Made by a program: the position numbers and the translations under genes
The notes under the pieces: generated by a model
What the model was told of the DNA's origin: nothing
Database searches by the model: none
What the model saw: only the letters and a program-made list of their open reading frames with translations
Origin: Herbinix hemicellulosilytica
Lineage (GTDB): Bacteria > Bacillota > Clostridia > Lachnospirales > Lachnospiraceae
Direction: 5' to 3'
Assembly (NCBI RefSeq): GCF_002904165.1
Contig: NZ_CVTD020000029.1
Location: forward strand, 1-64,000
DNA length: 64,000 bases
Shown here: in pieces, positions 1 to 8,189 of the stretch
Numbering within the stretch: position 1 is the first letter of the stretch
How the letters are laid out: every line of letters starts with the position of its first letter

Positions 1-12
1 CAAAGAGCCATT

Positions 13-51
13 AAAAAAAGGTACTATGCTTAATGCATAGTACCTTTTTTT
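13..51 (-). terminator. Terminator of tRNA-Gly (bidirectional)
   Basis: A 10 bp perfect stem (GGTACTATGC at 20-29 with its complement at 35-44) with a 5-nt loop is flanked by A-rich and T-rich runs on both sides. It lies just 3' of the tRNA on the minus strand and could also stop a plus-strand transcript entering from the left. Confidence 0.85.
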
Positions 52-52
52 A

Positions 53-123
53 AGCGGATAACGGGAATCGAACCCGCATCACAAGCTTGGGAAGCTCGTG
101 TTTTACCACTAAACTATATCCGC
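53..123 (-). tRNA. tRNA-Gly (anticodon UCC)
   Basis: Read on the minus strand, the 71 nt fold into a standard cloverleaf. The acceptor stem GCGGATA pairs with TATCCGC, the T arm contains GGTTCGATTCC, and the 7-nt anticodon loop CTTCCCA places UCC at positions 34-36, which decodes GGA/GGG glycine codons. The discriminator base is U and no CCA is encoded. A strong terminator follows. It is part of the resident chromosome and is not the island attachment site. Confidence 0.95.
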
Positions 124-319
124 ATCACATAAATAATTTTATTACTTTAATCAAAAAAGTCAAGAAAAAGTATGTGACAAACGATTAAAAAAAATGCAAA
201 TGGAAATATTAATTAGGTAAGTTGAGATCTTTTAATTTTAGAGAGAATTTTATAATCCGGAAGCGACTGAGGAATAAATACAACAATATCTGAGAAGAAT
301 ATTACTAGAGGTGAGAACA

Positions 320-1189
320 GTGAAAAAAATTGCTGAGTTTTTCAAAGAGAAAGGCTATTATGTGTTATTATTTGTCGGTATCATCGCTATAGCTGCAGTA
401 GCGCTCATTGGTTCCAACTTATCCTCTAAAGTTGAGGATGACAATAATGATTTTGTGGATCTTAATGAACCGGATACTAACATAGCAGCCGAGGATGATG
501 AGAATCTTCTGGCAGATAATAACGACACATCGGATCAATTGGCTAATAACGATCAGACAAGCCAGGTATCCGAATCTACTGAAGACGGTCAAGAGGTAGC
601 TGACAATGACAGTCTTTTGGAATTTGACGTGTTTACTGAAGAAGAAGAACAAGGAATTGATTTGGCAGAAATCGATGAGCCTGTGCAGGCAGCGGATGTT
701 AAAAAGGATATAAAAGAGCAGCCTAAGGCTGTAGAAACTGCCGGTACTACTGTTCAGAACGTGACACCTTTAAGCTTTGATGTTGAAAAGGGACTCCTTT
801 GGCCGGTGGATGGCAATGTAATCATGAATTACAGCATGGATCATCTGACTTATTATGCTACCCTTATGCAGTACAAGGTTAACCCTGCAATCGTTATAGG
901 TGCTGAGGTTGGTACGGAAGTTAAGGCAGCAGCAGATGGAATAATTACAGATATATATGATGATCCTGTAACCGGTTTAACAGTTACCATGGATATAGGA
1001 GACGGATATTCACTGCTTTACGGTCAGCTAAAGGATGTCAATCACAAAATCGGGGACAGAGTTGCTGAAGGTGAAGTAATCGGAGCGGTTGATGAACCTA
1101 CAAAATTCTATGTAGTTGAAGGAAGTAACCTTTACTTTATGGTGAAGAAAGACGATCAAACCGTAAATCCTATGTTGCTTCTTCGATAA
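320..1189 (+). CDS. Membrane-anchored M23-type peptidase (SpoIIQ-like)
   Basis: About 289 residues. An N-terminal cytoplasmic tail is followed by one hydrophobic segment (about residues 10-32), a long acidic Asp/Asn/Glu-rich linker (about 35-135) and a C-terminal M23/LytM domain (about 165-285). The domain shows the usual AAADGIITDIYDD-like beta-roll core. The classical Zn ligands (HxxxD early, HxH late) are not obvious, so it may be a degenerate LytM domain like SpoIIQ, which acts as a scaffold in the forespore membrane. The GTG at 320 is preferred over the GTG at 311 because AGAGGTG lies 7 nt upstream of it. The SpoIIQ role is inference; membrane anchor and M23 fold are well supported. Confidence 0.75.
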   Translation: MKKIAEFFKEKGYYVLLFVGIIAIAAVALIGSNLSSKVEDDNNDFVDLNEPDTNIAAEDDENLLADNNDTSDQLANNDQTSQVSESTEDGQEVADNDSLLEFDVFTEEEEQGIDLAEIDEPVQAADVKKDIKEQPKAVETAGTTVQNVTPLSFDVEKGLLWPVDGNVIMNYSMDHLTYYATLMQYKVNPAIVIGAEVGTEVKAAADGIITDIYDDPVTGLTVTMDIGDGYSLLYGQLKDVNHKIGDRVAEGEVIGAVDEPTKFYVVEGSNLYFMVKKDDQTVNPMLLLR

Positions 1190-1218
1190 AGGATGATGAA
1201 ATGAATTTCATAAAAAGA

Positions 1219-1260
1219 AAAAGAAAGGACATGTCATATAAGCATACATGTTCTTTCTTT
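1219..1260. terminator. Bidirectional terminator between convergent genes
   Basis: A stem of about 15 bp (AAAGAAAGGACATGT with ACATGTTCTTTCTTT) sits between the convergent M23 and niaR genes, with A-rich and T-rich flanks allowing termination in both directions. Confidence 0.8.
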
Positions 1261-1271
1261 ATGTTGATATT

Positions 1272-1784
1272 TTAATCGAGGATGTATTTTTTTTGCCTTA
1301 AGGCATCAACTACTCTGTCAAGAGTTTCTTCATCATCGGCTTCAATAGTGTGATGATGATATCCTGCTGTTAGTTCCTTTAAGGGAACTATTTTTTTCTC
1401 TTTGACCTTTTTTACAAAATCATATACATCGCTTCTGTTTCTTATTATAAGTTCGGTGGCTATCTGACCGTATATTTCATGAATTACCTGAACATCCAGG
1501 ACACGGCCACCGTTATCTACTATGGTACATAATTCGTCTTCGATTTCGTCGGTAGAATGTTTGACATTTATTACCCTGGTATACTTCGGCTTGTTATCCT
1601 GATATAATATATATCCCTTTGTAGTCGATATGATATTGTAATCAGATGCGCGCAAAAGAGCTATATCCTGGACAATAACCTGTCTGCTTACGCCTAACAT
1701 TTTTGACAGTTCACTGCCGGATACGGGTGTACTGCTGTCTTTAATTATCTGCAAAAGTTTTTCTCTTCGCTTATTCCCGTCCAT
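1272..1784 (-). CDS. niaR: Niacin-responsive transcriptional repressor NiaR
   Basis: 170 residues. The N-terminal winged helix (HTH_11 type, about 5-60, with SGSELSKMLGVSRQVIVQDI) is followed by a 3H domain (about 70-168) containing the conserved His-rich stretch YHHHTIEAD, which binds Ni and mediates niacin response in the Bacillus/Thermotoga YrxA/NiaR family. Members repress NAD precursor uptake and synthesis genes (nadBCA, niaP). None of these targets is in the window. The ATG at 1784 has AAGAGGG 8 nt upstream. Length matches the family. The gene is convergent with the M23 peptidase. Confidence 0.9.
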   Translation of the reverse strand: MDGNKRREKLLQIIKDSSTPVSGSELSKMLGVSRQVIVQDIALLRASDYNIISTTKGYILYQDNKPKYTRVINVKHSTDEIEDELCTIVDNGGRVLDVQVIHEIYGQIATELIIRNRSDVYDFVKKVKEKKIVPLKELTAGYHHHTIEADDEETLDRVVDALRQKKYILD

Positions 1785-1934
1785 CTGATAAACCCTCTTA
1801 TTTTTATTACTACTTTTATTTTTGTATTTGTTTAGCTATAATAGAATGAAAGCAGGGTAGCTTCAAATATAATTATATACATGAAAACATTGATTCGCAA
1901 CGTTTTTCAAATTCTTTATTAGAGAGGAAATATT

Positions 1935-2204
1935 ATGTTTCGTTTATGGGCAAAAATAATAAAAGATAATAAAATTATTAAAGATATGGTGGTATCAAAT
2001 GACAGCCCTGATCTTAGAAGGACTCAAAAAATATTTTCTGCTATTGATGATATCTGCCATAACTTTGATTTATCAAAGCCTATATGGCTTGATTCAAATA
2101 TAAACGATTTTAAAAGGCATGACAAAACAAGGTTTAACCAGGATAATTTTATAGAAATTATTGATTTTGACTACCTTGAAATACAGGTAATAGAGGAGGA
2201 TTAG
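1935..2204 (+). CDS. Conserved small protein of unknown function
   Basis: 89 residues, charged and predicted soluble, with no signal peptide or recognised motif. It begins MFRLWAKI and contains a DDICHNFDLSKP segment that recalls small conserved proteins of Lachnospiraceae genomes seen as hypotheticals. A good Shine-Dalgarno (AGAGAGGAAAT) precedes ATG 1935. The stop codon is one base before the GTG of the M15 peptidase gene, so the two form a translationally coupled pair. Function not recognised. Confidence 0.7.
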   Translation: MFRLWAKIIKDNKIIKDMVVSNDSPDLRRTQKIFSAIDDICHNFDLSKPIWLDSNINDFKRHDKTRFNQDNFIEIIDFDYLEIQVIEED

Positions 2205-2205
2205 C

Positions 2206-3123
2206 GTGGGCAGGAGAATCTTAATATTATTATGGATACTCCCCCTGTGTTTTTTTATGGGATCATGCAAAAAAAATGATACCAATGATAATTTAATCAC
2301 AATAAATAGTGATATGTATATAGATGAAAATGATAAATATAATGGGGTCATGGAAATGACCGAGGATAACATGAAGAATATAGACAATGGTAATAATGAT
2401 GAGGTAATTGCTGCTGGGAAAACCAATGTTTTAAAAGATATAGAAGATACGTTAAATACTGAAGATACGATAAATAATATTAAGAAACTTTCTGCAGGAA
2501 CAGTAATTAATGTTACCGAATTTGGCAGTGAAATAATTGATTCTTTATTTTATTTTCAGGAACTGGACCGGAGTATAATTGACCGCATATACGGAAAATC
2601 GTATAAAGAAAACTGCGATGTACCATACAGTGATTTAAGATATGTACGGGTCCTTCATACGGATTTTGAAGGCCAGACCCGTATAGGAGAACTGATAGTA
2701 AACAAAGCTATAGCTCAGGATATAGTCGATATTTTTAAGGAGTTATACAGTATCTCATATCCCATAGAGAAAATGCTTTTAGTTGATGAATATGATGCCA
2801 ACGATCTAAAATCTATGGCAGATAATAATACGTCGGCGTTTAATTTCAGGTTTGTTGAAGGAACTACAAGGCGCTCCAACCATAGTGACGGCCTGGCTAT
2901 AGACATTAATCCTTTGTATAATCCTTATGTCCGGACCAAAGACAATAAACTTGAGATTCTACCTGAAAACGGCGCGGAGTATGCAGACAGAGATAAGGAT
3001 AATATCTATTATATTAAAAAAGATGACCCCTGTTATAAGGCATTTATAAACAGAGGATTTACCTGGGGCGGGGAATGGAAAAACAGCAAGGACTATCAGC
3101 ATTTTGAGAAAATTAATAACTAG
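2206..3123 (+). CDS. Lipoprotein M15-family D,D-/L,D-peptidase (VanY/CwlK-like)
   Basis: 305 residues from a GTG with GGAGG 8 nt upstream. The N-terminus has a type II signal sequence ending in a lipobox-like MGSC at about residue 21. An Asn/Asp-rich linker follows, and the C-terminal half carries the M15 zinc-peptidase pattern: SNHSDGLAIDIN (His and Asp ligands, about residues 225-236) and a final GGEW...DYQHFE with the third ligand His near residue 300. It likely trims peptidoglycan stem peptides outside the cell membrane. The exact bond cleaved cannot be told from sequence. Confidence 0.85.
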   Translation: MGRRILILLWILPLCFFMGSCKKNDTNDNLITINSDMYIDENDKYNGVMEMTEDNMKNIDNGNNDEVIAAGKTNVLKDIEDTLNTEDTINNIKKLSAGTVINVTEFGSEIIDSLFYFQELDRSIIDRIYGKSYKENCDVPYSDLRYVRVLHTDFEGQTRIGELIVNKAIAQDIVDIFKELYSISYPIEKMLLVDEYDANDLKSMADNNTSAFNFRFVEGTTRRSNHSDGLAIDINPLYNPYVRTKDNKLEILPENGAEYADRDKDNIYYIKKDDPCYKAFINRGFTWGGEWKNSKDYQHFEKINN

Positions 3124-3274
3124 ACCTGCTATAATAAATTGTAATATTGAAATATGTATCCTAACACCTGATGTGACAGGGTTAAGTAATTGATTTTAAA
3201 AAACTACAATGATATAATGAAACGGTACCAAAAATGGACAAAACCTTTGTTCCCAATAAGAAAGGAAGCAACAT

Positions 3275-4852
3275 ATGTCGTACACGGCTCTTTATCGGAA
3301 ATTTCGTCCCGATAATTTTAATGATGTAAAAGGCCAAGATCATATAGTTACAACATTAAAAAATCAAATAAGATCCGGCAGGATAGGCCATGCCTATTTG
3401 TTTACGGGGACCAGAGGAACCGGAAAAACTACGGTGGCAAAATTGTTTGCAAAAGCCGTAAATTGCGAAAACCCTCATGAGGGCAATCCCTGTAATGAGT
3501 GCAGGACTTGCAGGGGCATCATTTCCGGTACGTCCATGAATGTGATAGAGATAGATGCGGCTTCCAACAACGGTGTGGAAAATGTCAGGGAAATAGTTGA
3601 GGAAGTTAGATATTCCCCGACGGAAGGAAAGTATAAGGTATATATTATTGACGAGGTTCATATGCTTTCTGCCGGAGCTTTTAACGCTCTTTTAAAGACT
3701 ATTGAGGAACCGCCTTCATATGTAATATTTATCCTTGCGACTACGGAAGTCCATAAGATTCCGGTTACAATATTATCACGGTGCCAGAGATATGACTTTA
3801 AACGTATCAGCATTGAAACAATAGCAAACAGGCTTCGTGAACTTATGGATATAGAAAACATAGAGATAGAGGACAAGGCTCTTAAGTATATTGCCAGGGT
3901 TGCCGACGGCTCCCTAAGAGATGCCTTAAGTTTGCTTGACCAATGCATCTCATTCTATCTCGGAAAGAAAATAACTTACGACAACGTTCTGGACGTTTTG
4001 GGAACGGTAGACACCAAAGTATTTTCAGATTTATTACAATGCGTAAAACGCCAGGACGTATCCGGCTGCATAAGGATACTGGATGATATTGAAAGCAACG
4101 GCCGTGAGCTTTCACAATTTGTCACAGACTTTATCTGGTATCTAAGAAACCTTTTACTGGTTAAGACAACTGAGAATGTCAGTGACATTATTATAGATAT
4201 GTCCACCGAGAACCTGATGCAGCTTAAGGAAGAAGCCCAATCGTTTGATGAAGTTGTATTAATGAGGTATATCAGGGTATTTTCTGATTTGGCAAACCAG
4301 ATCAGATATGCGTCAAGAAAACGAATTTTACTGGAAATAGCACTTATTAAACTTTGCAAACCTCAGATGGAGCAAAGTTATGAGGCCCTGATAAATCGCA
4401 TAAAGATACTGGAAGAAAAGCTGGAAAAGGGTGTAGTGGTGGCGGCTGATAATAAGAAAGCTGCAGCACCTGTTCCCATGCCTGAACCGGAACCTGAAGA
4501 AAAGCAGGAAATACTGCCGGAAGCTCTTCCGGAAGATTTAAAAGCTGTGGCAAATAACTGGAAGGGAATAATAGGGCAGATTTCTAAAAAAGCGCCGGCA
4601 TTAGCTTCGGTTCTTAACGGGTCTACCTTAAGTATAGACGAATCAAAAGGGCTTGTAATTGTTGTAGCCGACCCTCTTGATAAGGAACTGGTGGACAGGG
4701 AAAACCATAAGAAAGTCATAAATGATGTTATAGCTAAGACAATAGGCAAACAGACAACAATCAGCGTCAGATGCCTGGATAAAGATAAAGAGAATATGAA
4801 TGATTATGTGGACCTTACTAAATTGATTAAAGCCCCAATATATTATGAGTAA
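3275..4852 (+). CDS. dnaX: DNA polymerase III subunit gamma/tau
   Basis: 525 residues. The clamp-loader AAA+ ATPase: Walker A GTRGTGKTT (about 45-53), a four-Cys zinc module (CENPHEGNPCNECRTC, about 64-79), Walker B IIDEVHML (about 123-130), sensor 1 and the SRC arginine-finger motif (about 168-170). The C-terminal third is a Pro/Glu-rich linker followed by a tau-like domain. It loads the beta clamp at the replication fork. The start has AAGGAAG upstream. No obvious programmed frameshift giving a shorter gamma form was seen. It heads the conserved dnaX-ebfC-recR block. Confidence 0.97.
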   Translation: MSYTALYRKFRPDNFNDVKGQDHIVTTLKNQIRSGRIGHAYLFTGTRGTGKTTVAKLFAKAVNCENPHEGNPCNECRTCRGIISGTSMNVIEIDAASNNGVENVREIVEEVRYSPTEGKYKVYIIDEVHMLSAGAFNALLKTIEEPPSYVIFILATTEVHKIPVTILSRCQRYDFKRISIETIANRLRELMDIENIEIEDKALKYIARVADGSLRDALSLLDQCISFYLGKKITYDNVLDVLGTVDTKVFSDLLQCVKRQDVSGCIRILDDIESNGRELSQFVTDFIWYLRNLLLVKTTENVSDIIIDMSTENLMQLKEEAQSFDEVVLMRYIRVFSDLANQIRYASRKRILLEIALIKLCKPQMEQSYEALINRIKILEEKLEKGVVVAADNKKAAAPVPMPEPEPEEKQEILPEALPEDLKAVANNWKGIIGQISKKAPALASVLNGSTLSIDESKGLVIVVADPLDKELVDRENHKKVINDVIAKTIGKQTTISVRCLDKDKENMNDYVDLTKLIKAPIYYE

Positions 4853-4928
4853 AAGCTGATGATTTGTTGATATGAATTAATATAAATGCATTAAAATCAA
4901 ATGCTTTTAAAACTTACAATTTAAATAT

Positions 4929-4960
4929 CCTGATTTTCTTATAGTAGAAAATCAGGCTTC
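4929..4960 (+). terminator. Hairpin between dnaX and ebfC
   Basis: CCTGATTTTC (4929-4938) pairs perfectly with GAAAATCAGG (4947-4956) around an 8-nt loop. The following sequence is T-rich but has no clean U-run, so it may be a partial terminator or processing site that sets relative expression of dnaX and the ebfC-recR pair. Confidence 0.5.
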
Positions 4961-5025
4961 ATATTATAATATTAGGCAGACAAAGAAAATTTAGACTACG
5001 TAAAATAAGGAAAGGAGCTTATCTG

Positions 5026-5379
5026 ATGGCAAAAAGAGGAGGATTTCCCGGTGGGGGAATACCCGGAAATATGAGCAATCTGATGAAACAGGCACAGCGT
5101 ATGCAAAAGCAGATGGAGGAGAAGGCTAAAGAGTTAGAAGAAAAGACCTGGGAAGCCAGTGCAGGCGGCGGTGCTGTAACTGTTACGGTTTCGGGAAAGA
5201 AAGAAATTGTATCTGTTAAGATTTTACCTGAAGTGGTTGATCCCGACGATGTTGAAATGTTGGAAGACCTTATTGTTGCGGCTACCAATGAAGCTTTAAG
5301 ATTAATGGAAGATGAAACTTCCAAGGCATTTGGACAAATTACAGGTGGATTAGGAGGATTGGGAGGCTTCCCGTTCTAA
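5026..5379 (+). CDS. ebfC: YbaB/EbfC nucleoid-associated protein
   Basis: 117 residues with the typical YbaB layout: a Gly-rich N-terminus, a basic amphipathic helix ([14 protein letters not shown], about 20-33), the [19 protein letters not shown] beta core and a Gly-rich tail. It is a small dimeric DNA-binding protein almost always encoded between dnaX and recR. A strong Shine-Dalgarno (AAAGGAG) precedes the start. Its stop overlaps the recR start (TAATG). Confidence 0.95.
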   Translation: MAKRGGFPGGGIPGNMSNLMKQAQRMQKQMEEKAKELEEKTWEASAGGGAVTVTVSGKKEIVSVKILPEVVDPDDVEMLEDLIVAATNEALRLMEDETSKAFGQITGGLGGLGGFPF

Positions 5380-5978
5380 TGGATTACTATGGCAGTAAAA
5401 TAAGCAAGTTAATAGAGGAACTGTCAAGACTTCCGGGTATCGGGACAAAAACAGCCCAAAGGCTTGCTTTTCATATTATAAATATGCCGGAAGACCAGGT
5501 AGAGATACTTTCAAATGCAATTTTAGATGCCAAGAAAAATATCCGTTATTGTAAGGAATGCCTTACAATAACAGATAAAGAGTTATGCCCTATCTGTTCT
5601 TCGCCAAACAGGAATAAAAAGCAGATTATGGTTGTGGAAACTCCTAGGGATTTGGCGGCATATGAAAGAACCGGAAAATATGACGGGGTCTATCATGTTC
5701 TTCACGGGGCTATATCCCCTATGCTCGGAATAGGCCCAGGAGATATAAAGCTTAAAGAACTTATGACAAGGCTTCAGCAAACGGATGTGGATGAAGTTAT
5801 AATTGCGACCAATTCCAGCCTGGAAGGTGAAGCAACCGCCATGTATATAAGCAAGCTCTTAAAACCCGCAGGCATAAAGGTAAGCAGGATAGCCAGCGGT
5901 ATTCCCGTAGGCGGTGATCTGGAATATATAGATGAGGTAACACTTCTTCGCGCCCTGGAAGGCAGGGTGGAGTTGTAA
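5379..5978 (+). CDS. recR: Recombination mediator RecR
   Basis: 199 residues. An N-terminal helix-hairpin-helix ([16 protein letters not shown], about 17-32), a C4 zinc motif ([16 protein letters not shown], about 57-72), a TOPRIM domain ([15 protein letters not shown], about 87-101) and the C-terminal Walker-B-like GG segment match full-length RecR. With RecO it loads RecA on gapped DNA. The ORF is intact, so the island lies just beyond its stop codon without damaging it. No recR terminator of its own is visible before the island begins. Confidence 0.96.
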   Translation: MDYYGSKISKLIEELSRLPGIGTKTAQRLAFHIINMPEDQVEILSNAILDAKKNIRYCKECLTITDKELCPICSSPNRNKKQIMVVETPRDLAAYERTGKYDGVYHVLHGAISPMLGIGPGDIKLKELMTRLQQTDVDEVIIATNSSLEGEATAMYISKLLKPAGIKVSRIASGIPVGGDLEYIDEVTLLRALEGRVEL

Positions 5979-5993
5979 GTGATGTATTTTTGC

Positions 5994-6096
5994 TGTCTAC
6001 ATCAAATAAACTCCTTTCATTTTTCAAATGTTTGAGAAGGAGTAAATAAAGTACTTTTAGGAAACATGGTTTATTAGGGAGAAGAAAAGCCCAGTA
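5994..6096 (+). repeat. Left copy of 103+ bp direct repeat (island terminus)
   Basis: Bases 5994-6096 are identical, as read by eye, to 63898-64000, and the second copy runs into the window end, so the repeat may be longer. Homology begins exactly at TGTCTACATC in both places; the bases before it differ (c at 5993, a at 63897). A 5'-TGT terminus is typical of Tn7-like elements. Two AAATAAA-type motifs lie inside (6004 and 6044). The start is 16 nt past the recR stop. Confidence 0.9.
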
Positions 6097-6110
6097 GGCC
6101 ATGTTTTTTG
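6062..6110 (+). terminator. Nested-hairpin terminator at island edge
   Basis: AAACATGG (6062-6069) pairs with CCATGTTT (6099-6106), enclosing a small GGG/CCC hairpin, and is followed by a T run. It would end transcripts reading out of recR into the island. It lies within the direct repeat, so the second copy at 63966 probably forms the same structure beyond the window end. Confidence 0.55.
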
Positions 6111-6639
6111 TTTAGAAGTTTTAAGGGATAAGGAACAAGGAATAAGGTTAAAAGCCAGATAAATCAATGGATTAGAAGATTAAATGGAATTGAAAATGGA
6201 AGGGAAAATGGACAAAATCCCCCCTTAATCCTCCCCCCTTAACCCTTTTCTCTAAAAGCACTTTATTTTCATTTTTTGCCCTAAAAATTGAGGAATGAAA
6301 GGACTTTAGGAAGTAAGGAATAAGGAAAAAGGAATTAAATGGGGAATTGGAAGAGAATAACAAGCCAGTGTTTTCAAGGGTTTGAGGGCTGTCTATAAAA
6401 GGACTTTATTTGAAAAGGGAAAGAAGTTTGTTTGAGGTGCATATAGTTAGGATTGAGGAAAAAGGGGTAAGGAAATAGGAAAAAATTTTGAAAGAATTTA
6501 GGCCATAATTAGTTGTTGTAAAAATAAAATAAAGTAGTTGTAGTGAAAGGAATAATGAATCAGGGAAAGTATTGATAATACAAGGTTTAGATAAGGTTTT
6601 AGGATAAAGGTATATGGTATTTAGAGGGAAATCATGAAA

Positions 6640-7226
6640 GTACTTTATTTACTTTTTCTATACAACATAGGCCTTTTTTTCTGTTTCAAAAAATAGCATG
6701 GTTAAAATTGTAAGAAACAAAAAAGTCCTTTTATCGCAGAAAAGTAGTTGCAAAAAGAAAATAAAGTTCTTGTATTAGGAATTTGTCCACATTTTATGAA
6801 ACAGGGATAGAGATAAAACATATAAAATAAAGCATAAATGTGGATAAAAGGAAAAAGGAAAAAGGACATTATTTTATTTTTACAAGAACTTAGTGTATTT
6901 TTTCTGTTTCAGAAATTGTAATTAATGAATTGAATTCTGAAAATAAAAAAGTATTATAAAGGACGATAAAGTTCTTTTATTTTTAAAATAAAGTTGTTAT
7001 ATTGAAAAGTTTAAGAAATAAGGGGAAACATTGAAAATGCGAGGCTTGATATGGGTTCGGAGTATAATAAGGCTGGTAATCATAGGAAATTTATACAACG
7101 ACTTTATTTGCATTTTATATAGAACATACGCTGTATTTTCTGTTTCAAAATATAAATATAAAAAATTTTTGAAAAAGAAAAATAAAATTGCAAACGATAA
7201 AGTTCTATCAGAATAAAAATAAAGTT
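6640..7226 (+). repeat. Three degenerate ~230 bp repeats in the island end
   Basis: Three units share the order ACTTTATTT-like site, a TATA(C/G)AACATA-type stretch, a T-rich run ending CTGTTTCA (at 6681, 6904 and 7140, spacings 223 and 236), then a GATAAAGTTC or AAAAGTAG element and finally AAATAAAGTT(C/G)T. Each unit therefore has one inverted and one or two forward AAATAAAGT sites. This looks like duplication of a protein-binding module. Confidence 0.6.
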
Positions 7227-7378
7227 GTATCATGAGATGAATGTTTTTTTTATAAACTGTTAATAAATACTACAAAAGCATTTGCTGGCATTGAAATAAC
7301 AATAGGAATTATGCTATATTGGAAATAAATAGAGAGGCTTATGAGTATGAATAGGTTTCATGTGAAAGGGTGAAAGTT

Positions 7379-7687
7379 ATGGAAAGAAAAAAAGTCATAA
7401 CTTTTTCGGACAGGTTTTTTAGTAATTTAAGAGAATTTGGTTTGGATTTTAATAAAACAAAACAAAATATCTTTTCCCACATTGAGGAAAAGGAAAAAGA
7501 TTTAAGTTTGGATAAAAGGATGTTATTTTATACGCCATATATAAATGAAGGCAAAAAATATATGCTGGTTGGATATGCAACTAAAAAAGAAAAATCTATT
7601 CTTATAGAAGCCACCAGCATATGGGATAGAGGGTTTAATCCTGAAGACATAATTGTTAAAGAAACAAATATTAGAATTATTAAATAG
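7379..7687 (+). CDS. Small protein of unknown function
   Basis: 102 residues from ATG 7379, chosen over the GTG at 7370 because AAAGGG lies 8 nt upstream of the ATG. Basic, soluble, without a signal peptide; a predicted N-terminal helical half and a beta-rich C-terminal half (YMLVGYATKKEKSILIEA). It is the first gene of the island and sits between the repeat-rich end and the SMC-like module. No family recognised. Confidence 0.5.
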   Translation: MERKKVITFSDRFFSNLREFGLDFNKTKQNIFSHIEEKEKDLSLDKRMLFYTPYINEGKKYMLVGYATKKEKSILIEATSIWDRGFNPEDIIVKETNIRIIK

Positions 7688-8000
7688 TAAAAGATAAAAT
7701 CAAGAGTGGTTTTTAGGTATAAAACGATAAAACGTAAATATTTACTAAAAAACAAGTTCTAAATGTAAAAAACTATTTGGATTATTGTAAGAGAAAGAGT
7801 TTATTTGATGCTTATACAGAAGTTAAAAATGAGAGTGTAAGAGGAGTAAGGAGATGGTAAAAGATATGATTACAATATAATATTATAGATAAGATATCAT
7901 TTATGTGGTTTTTTATGGAAAATGAAGGGATTTGGAAAATTATATCGAATTTTATATATAAATGTGTTTTTATCACTAACTTAATATAGGGGGGATTGAA
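7688..8000. other. Intergenic region, nothing recognised
   Basis: About 310 bp of AT-rich DNA with no ORF of coding appearance, no clear terminator after the small gene and no repeat. A Shine-Dalgarno GGGGGG at its right edge serves the next gene. Confidence 0.6.
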
Positions 8001-8189
8001 ATGGATGATAAATCTTTTGTTGCTGAAATCCTGAAAAAAACTATAGAAAAACTAAACTCACAGCAAGATTGGTCTGATGAGTATAGTGGAATTTTCAAAG
8101 ATTTATTTGAACAGGGAAAATATGATAACCAGGAGGAGATATATAGGTCTATTAGGCAGGTGATTAAAAACCATGATAAGAAGTATTAA
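8001..8189 (+). CDS. Small acidic partner of SMC-like ATPase
   Basis: 62 residues, mostly predicted helix, acidic (DEYSGIFKDLFEQGKYD). The start follows a G-rich Shine-Dalgarno (GGGGGGATTGAAATG). It overlaps the ATPase gene by 17 bp in a different frame, indicating translational coupling and a shared complex. It could be an antitoxin-like or adaptor subunit, by analogy with other small ORFs preceding defence ATPases; that is inference only. Confidence 0.6.
   Translation: MDDKSFVAEILKKTIEKLNSQQDWSDEYSGIFKDLFEQGKYDNQEEIYRSIRQVIKNHDKKY

Larger units (their letters stand above)
5994..7230 (+). mobile_element. Non-coding left end region of the Tn7-like island
   Basis: More than 1.2 kb without a credible gene. 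It holds at least six forward AAATAAAGT-like motifs (6044, 6527, 6759, 6986, 7217, plus a variant at 6004), further GATAAAGT copies (6965, 7196) and inverted ACTTTATTT copies (6260, 6403, 6642, 7101). Clustered short sites next to a TGT terminus are what TnsB-bound transposon ends look like, although this cluster is unusually long. Purine-rich GGATAAGG-like runs are interspersed. The 61-codon plus-strand ORF at 7031 is rejected as chance. Confidence 0.6.

Noticed and set aside
53-123. tRNA-Gly as integration site of the island
   Set aside because: It is 5.9 kb from the island edge, separated by intact chromosomal genes, and none of its sequence is repeated at the other boundary.
7031-7216. 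61-codon plus-strand ORF in the island end
   Set aside because: No ribosome-binding site, low-complexity Lys/Ile-rich product, and it overlaps the repeated motif array.
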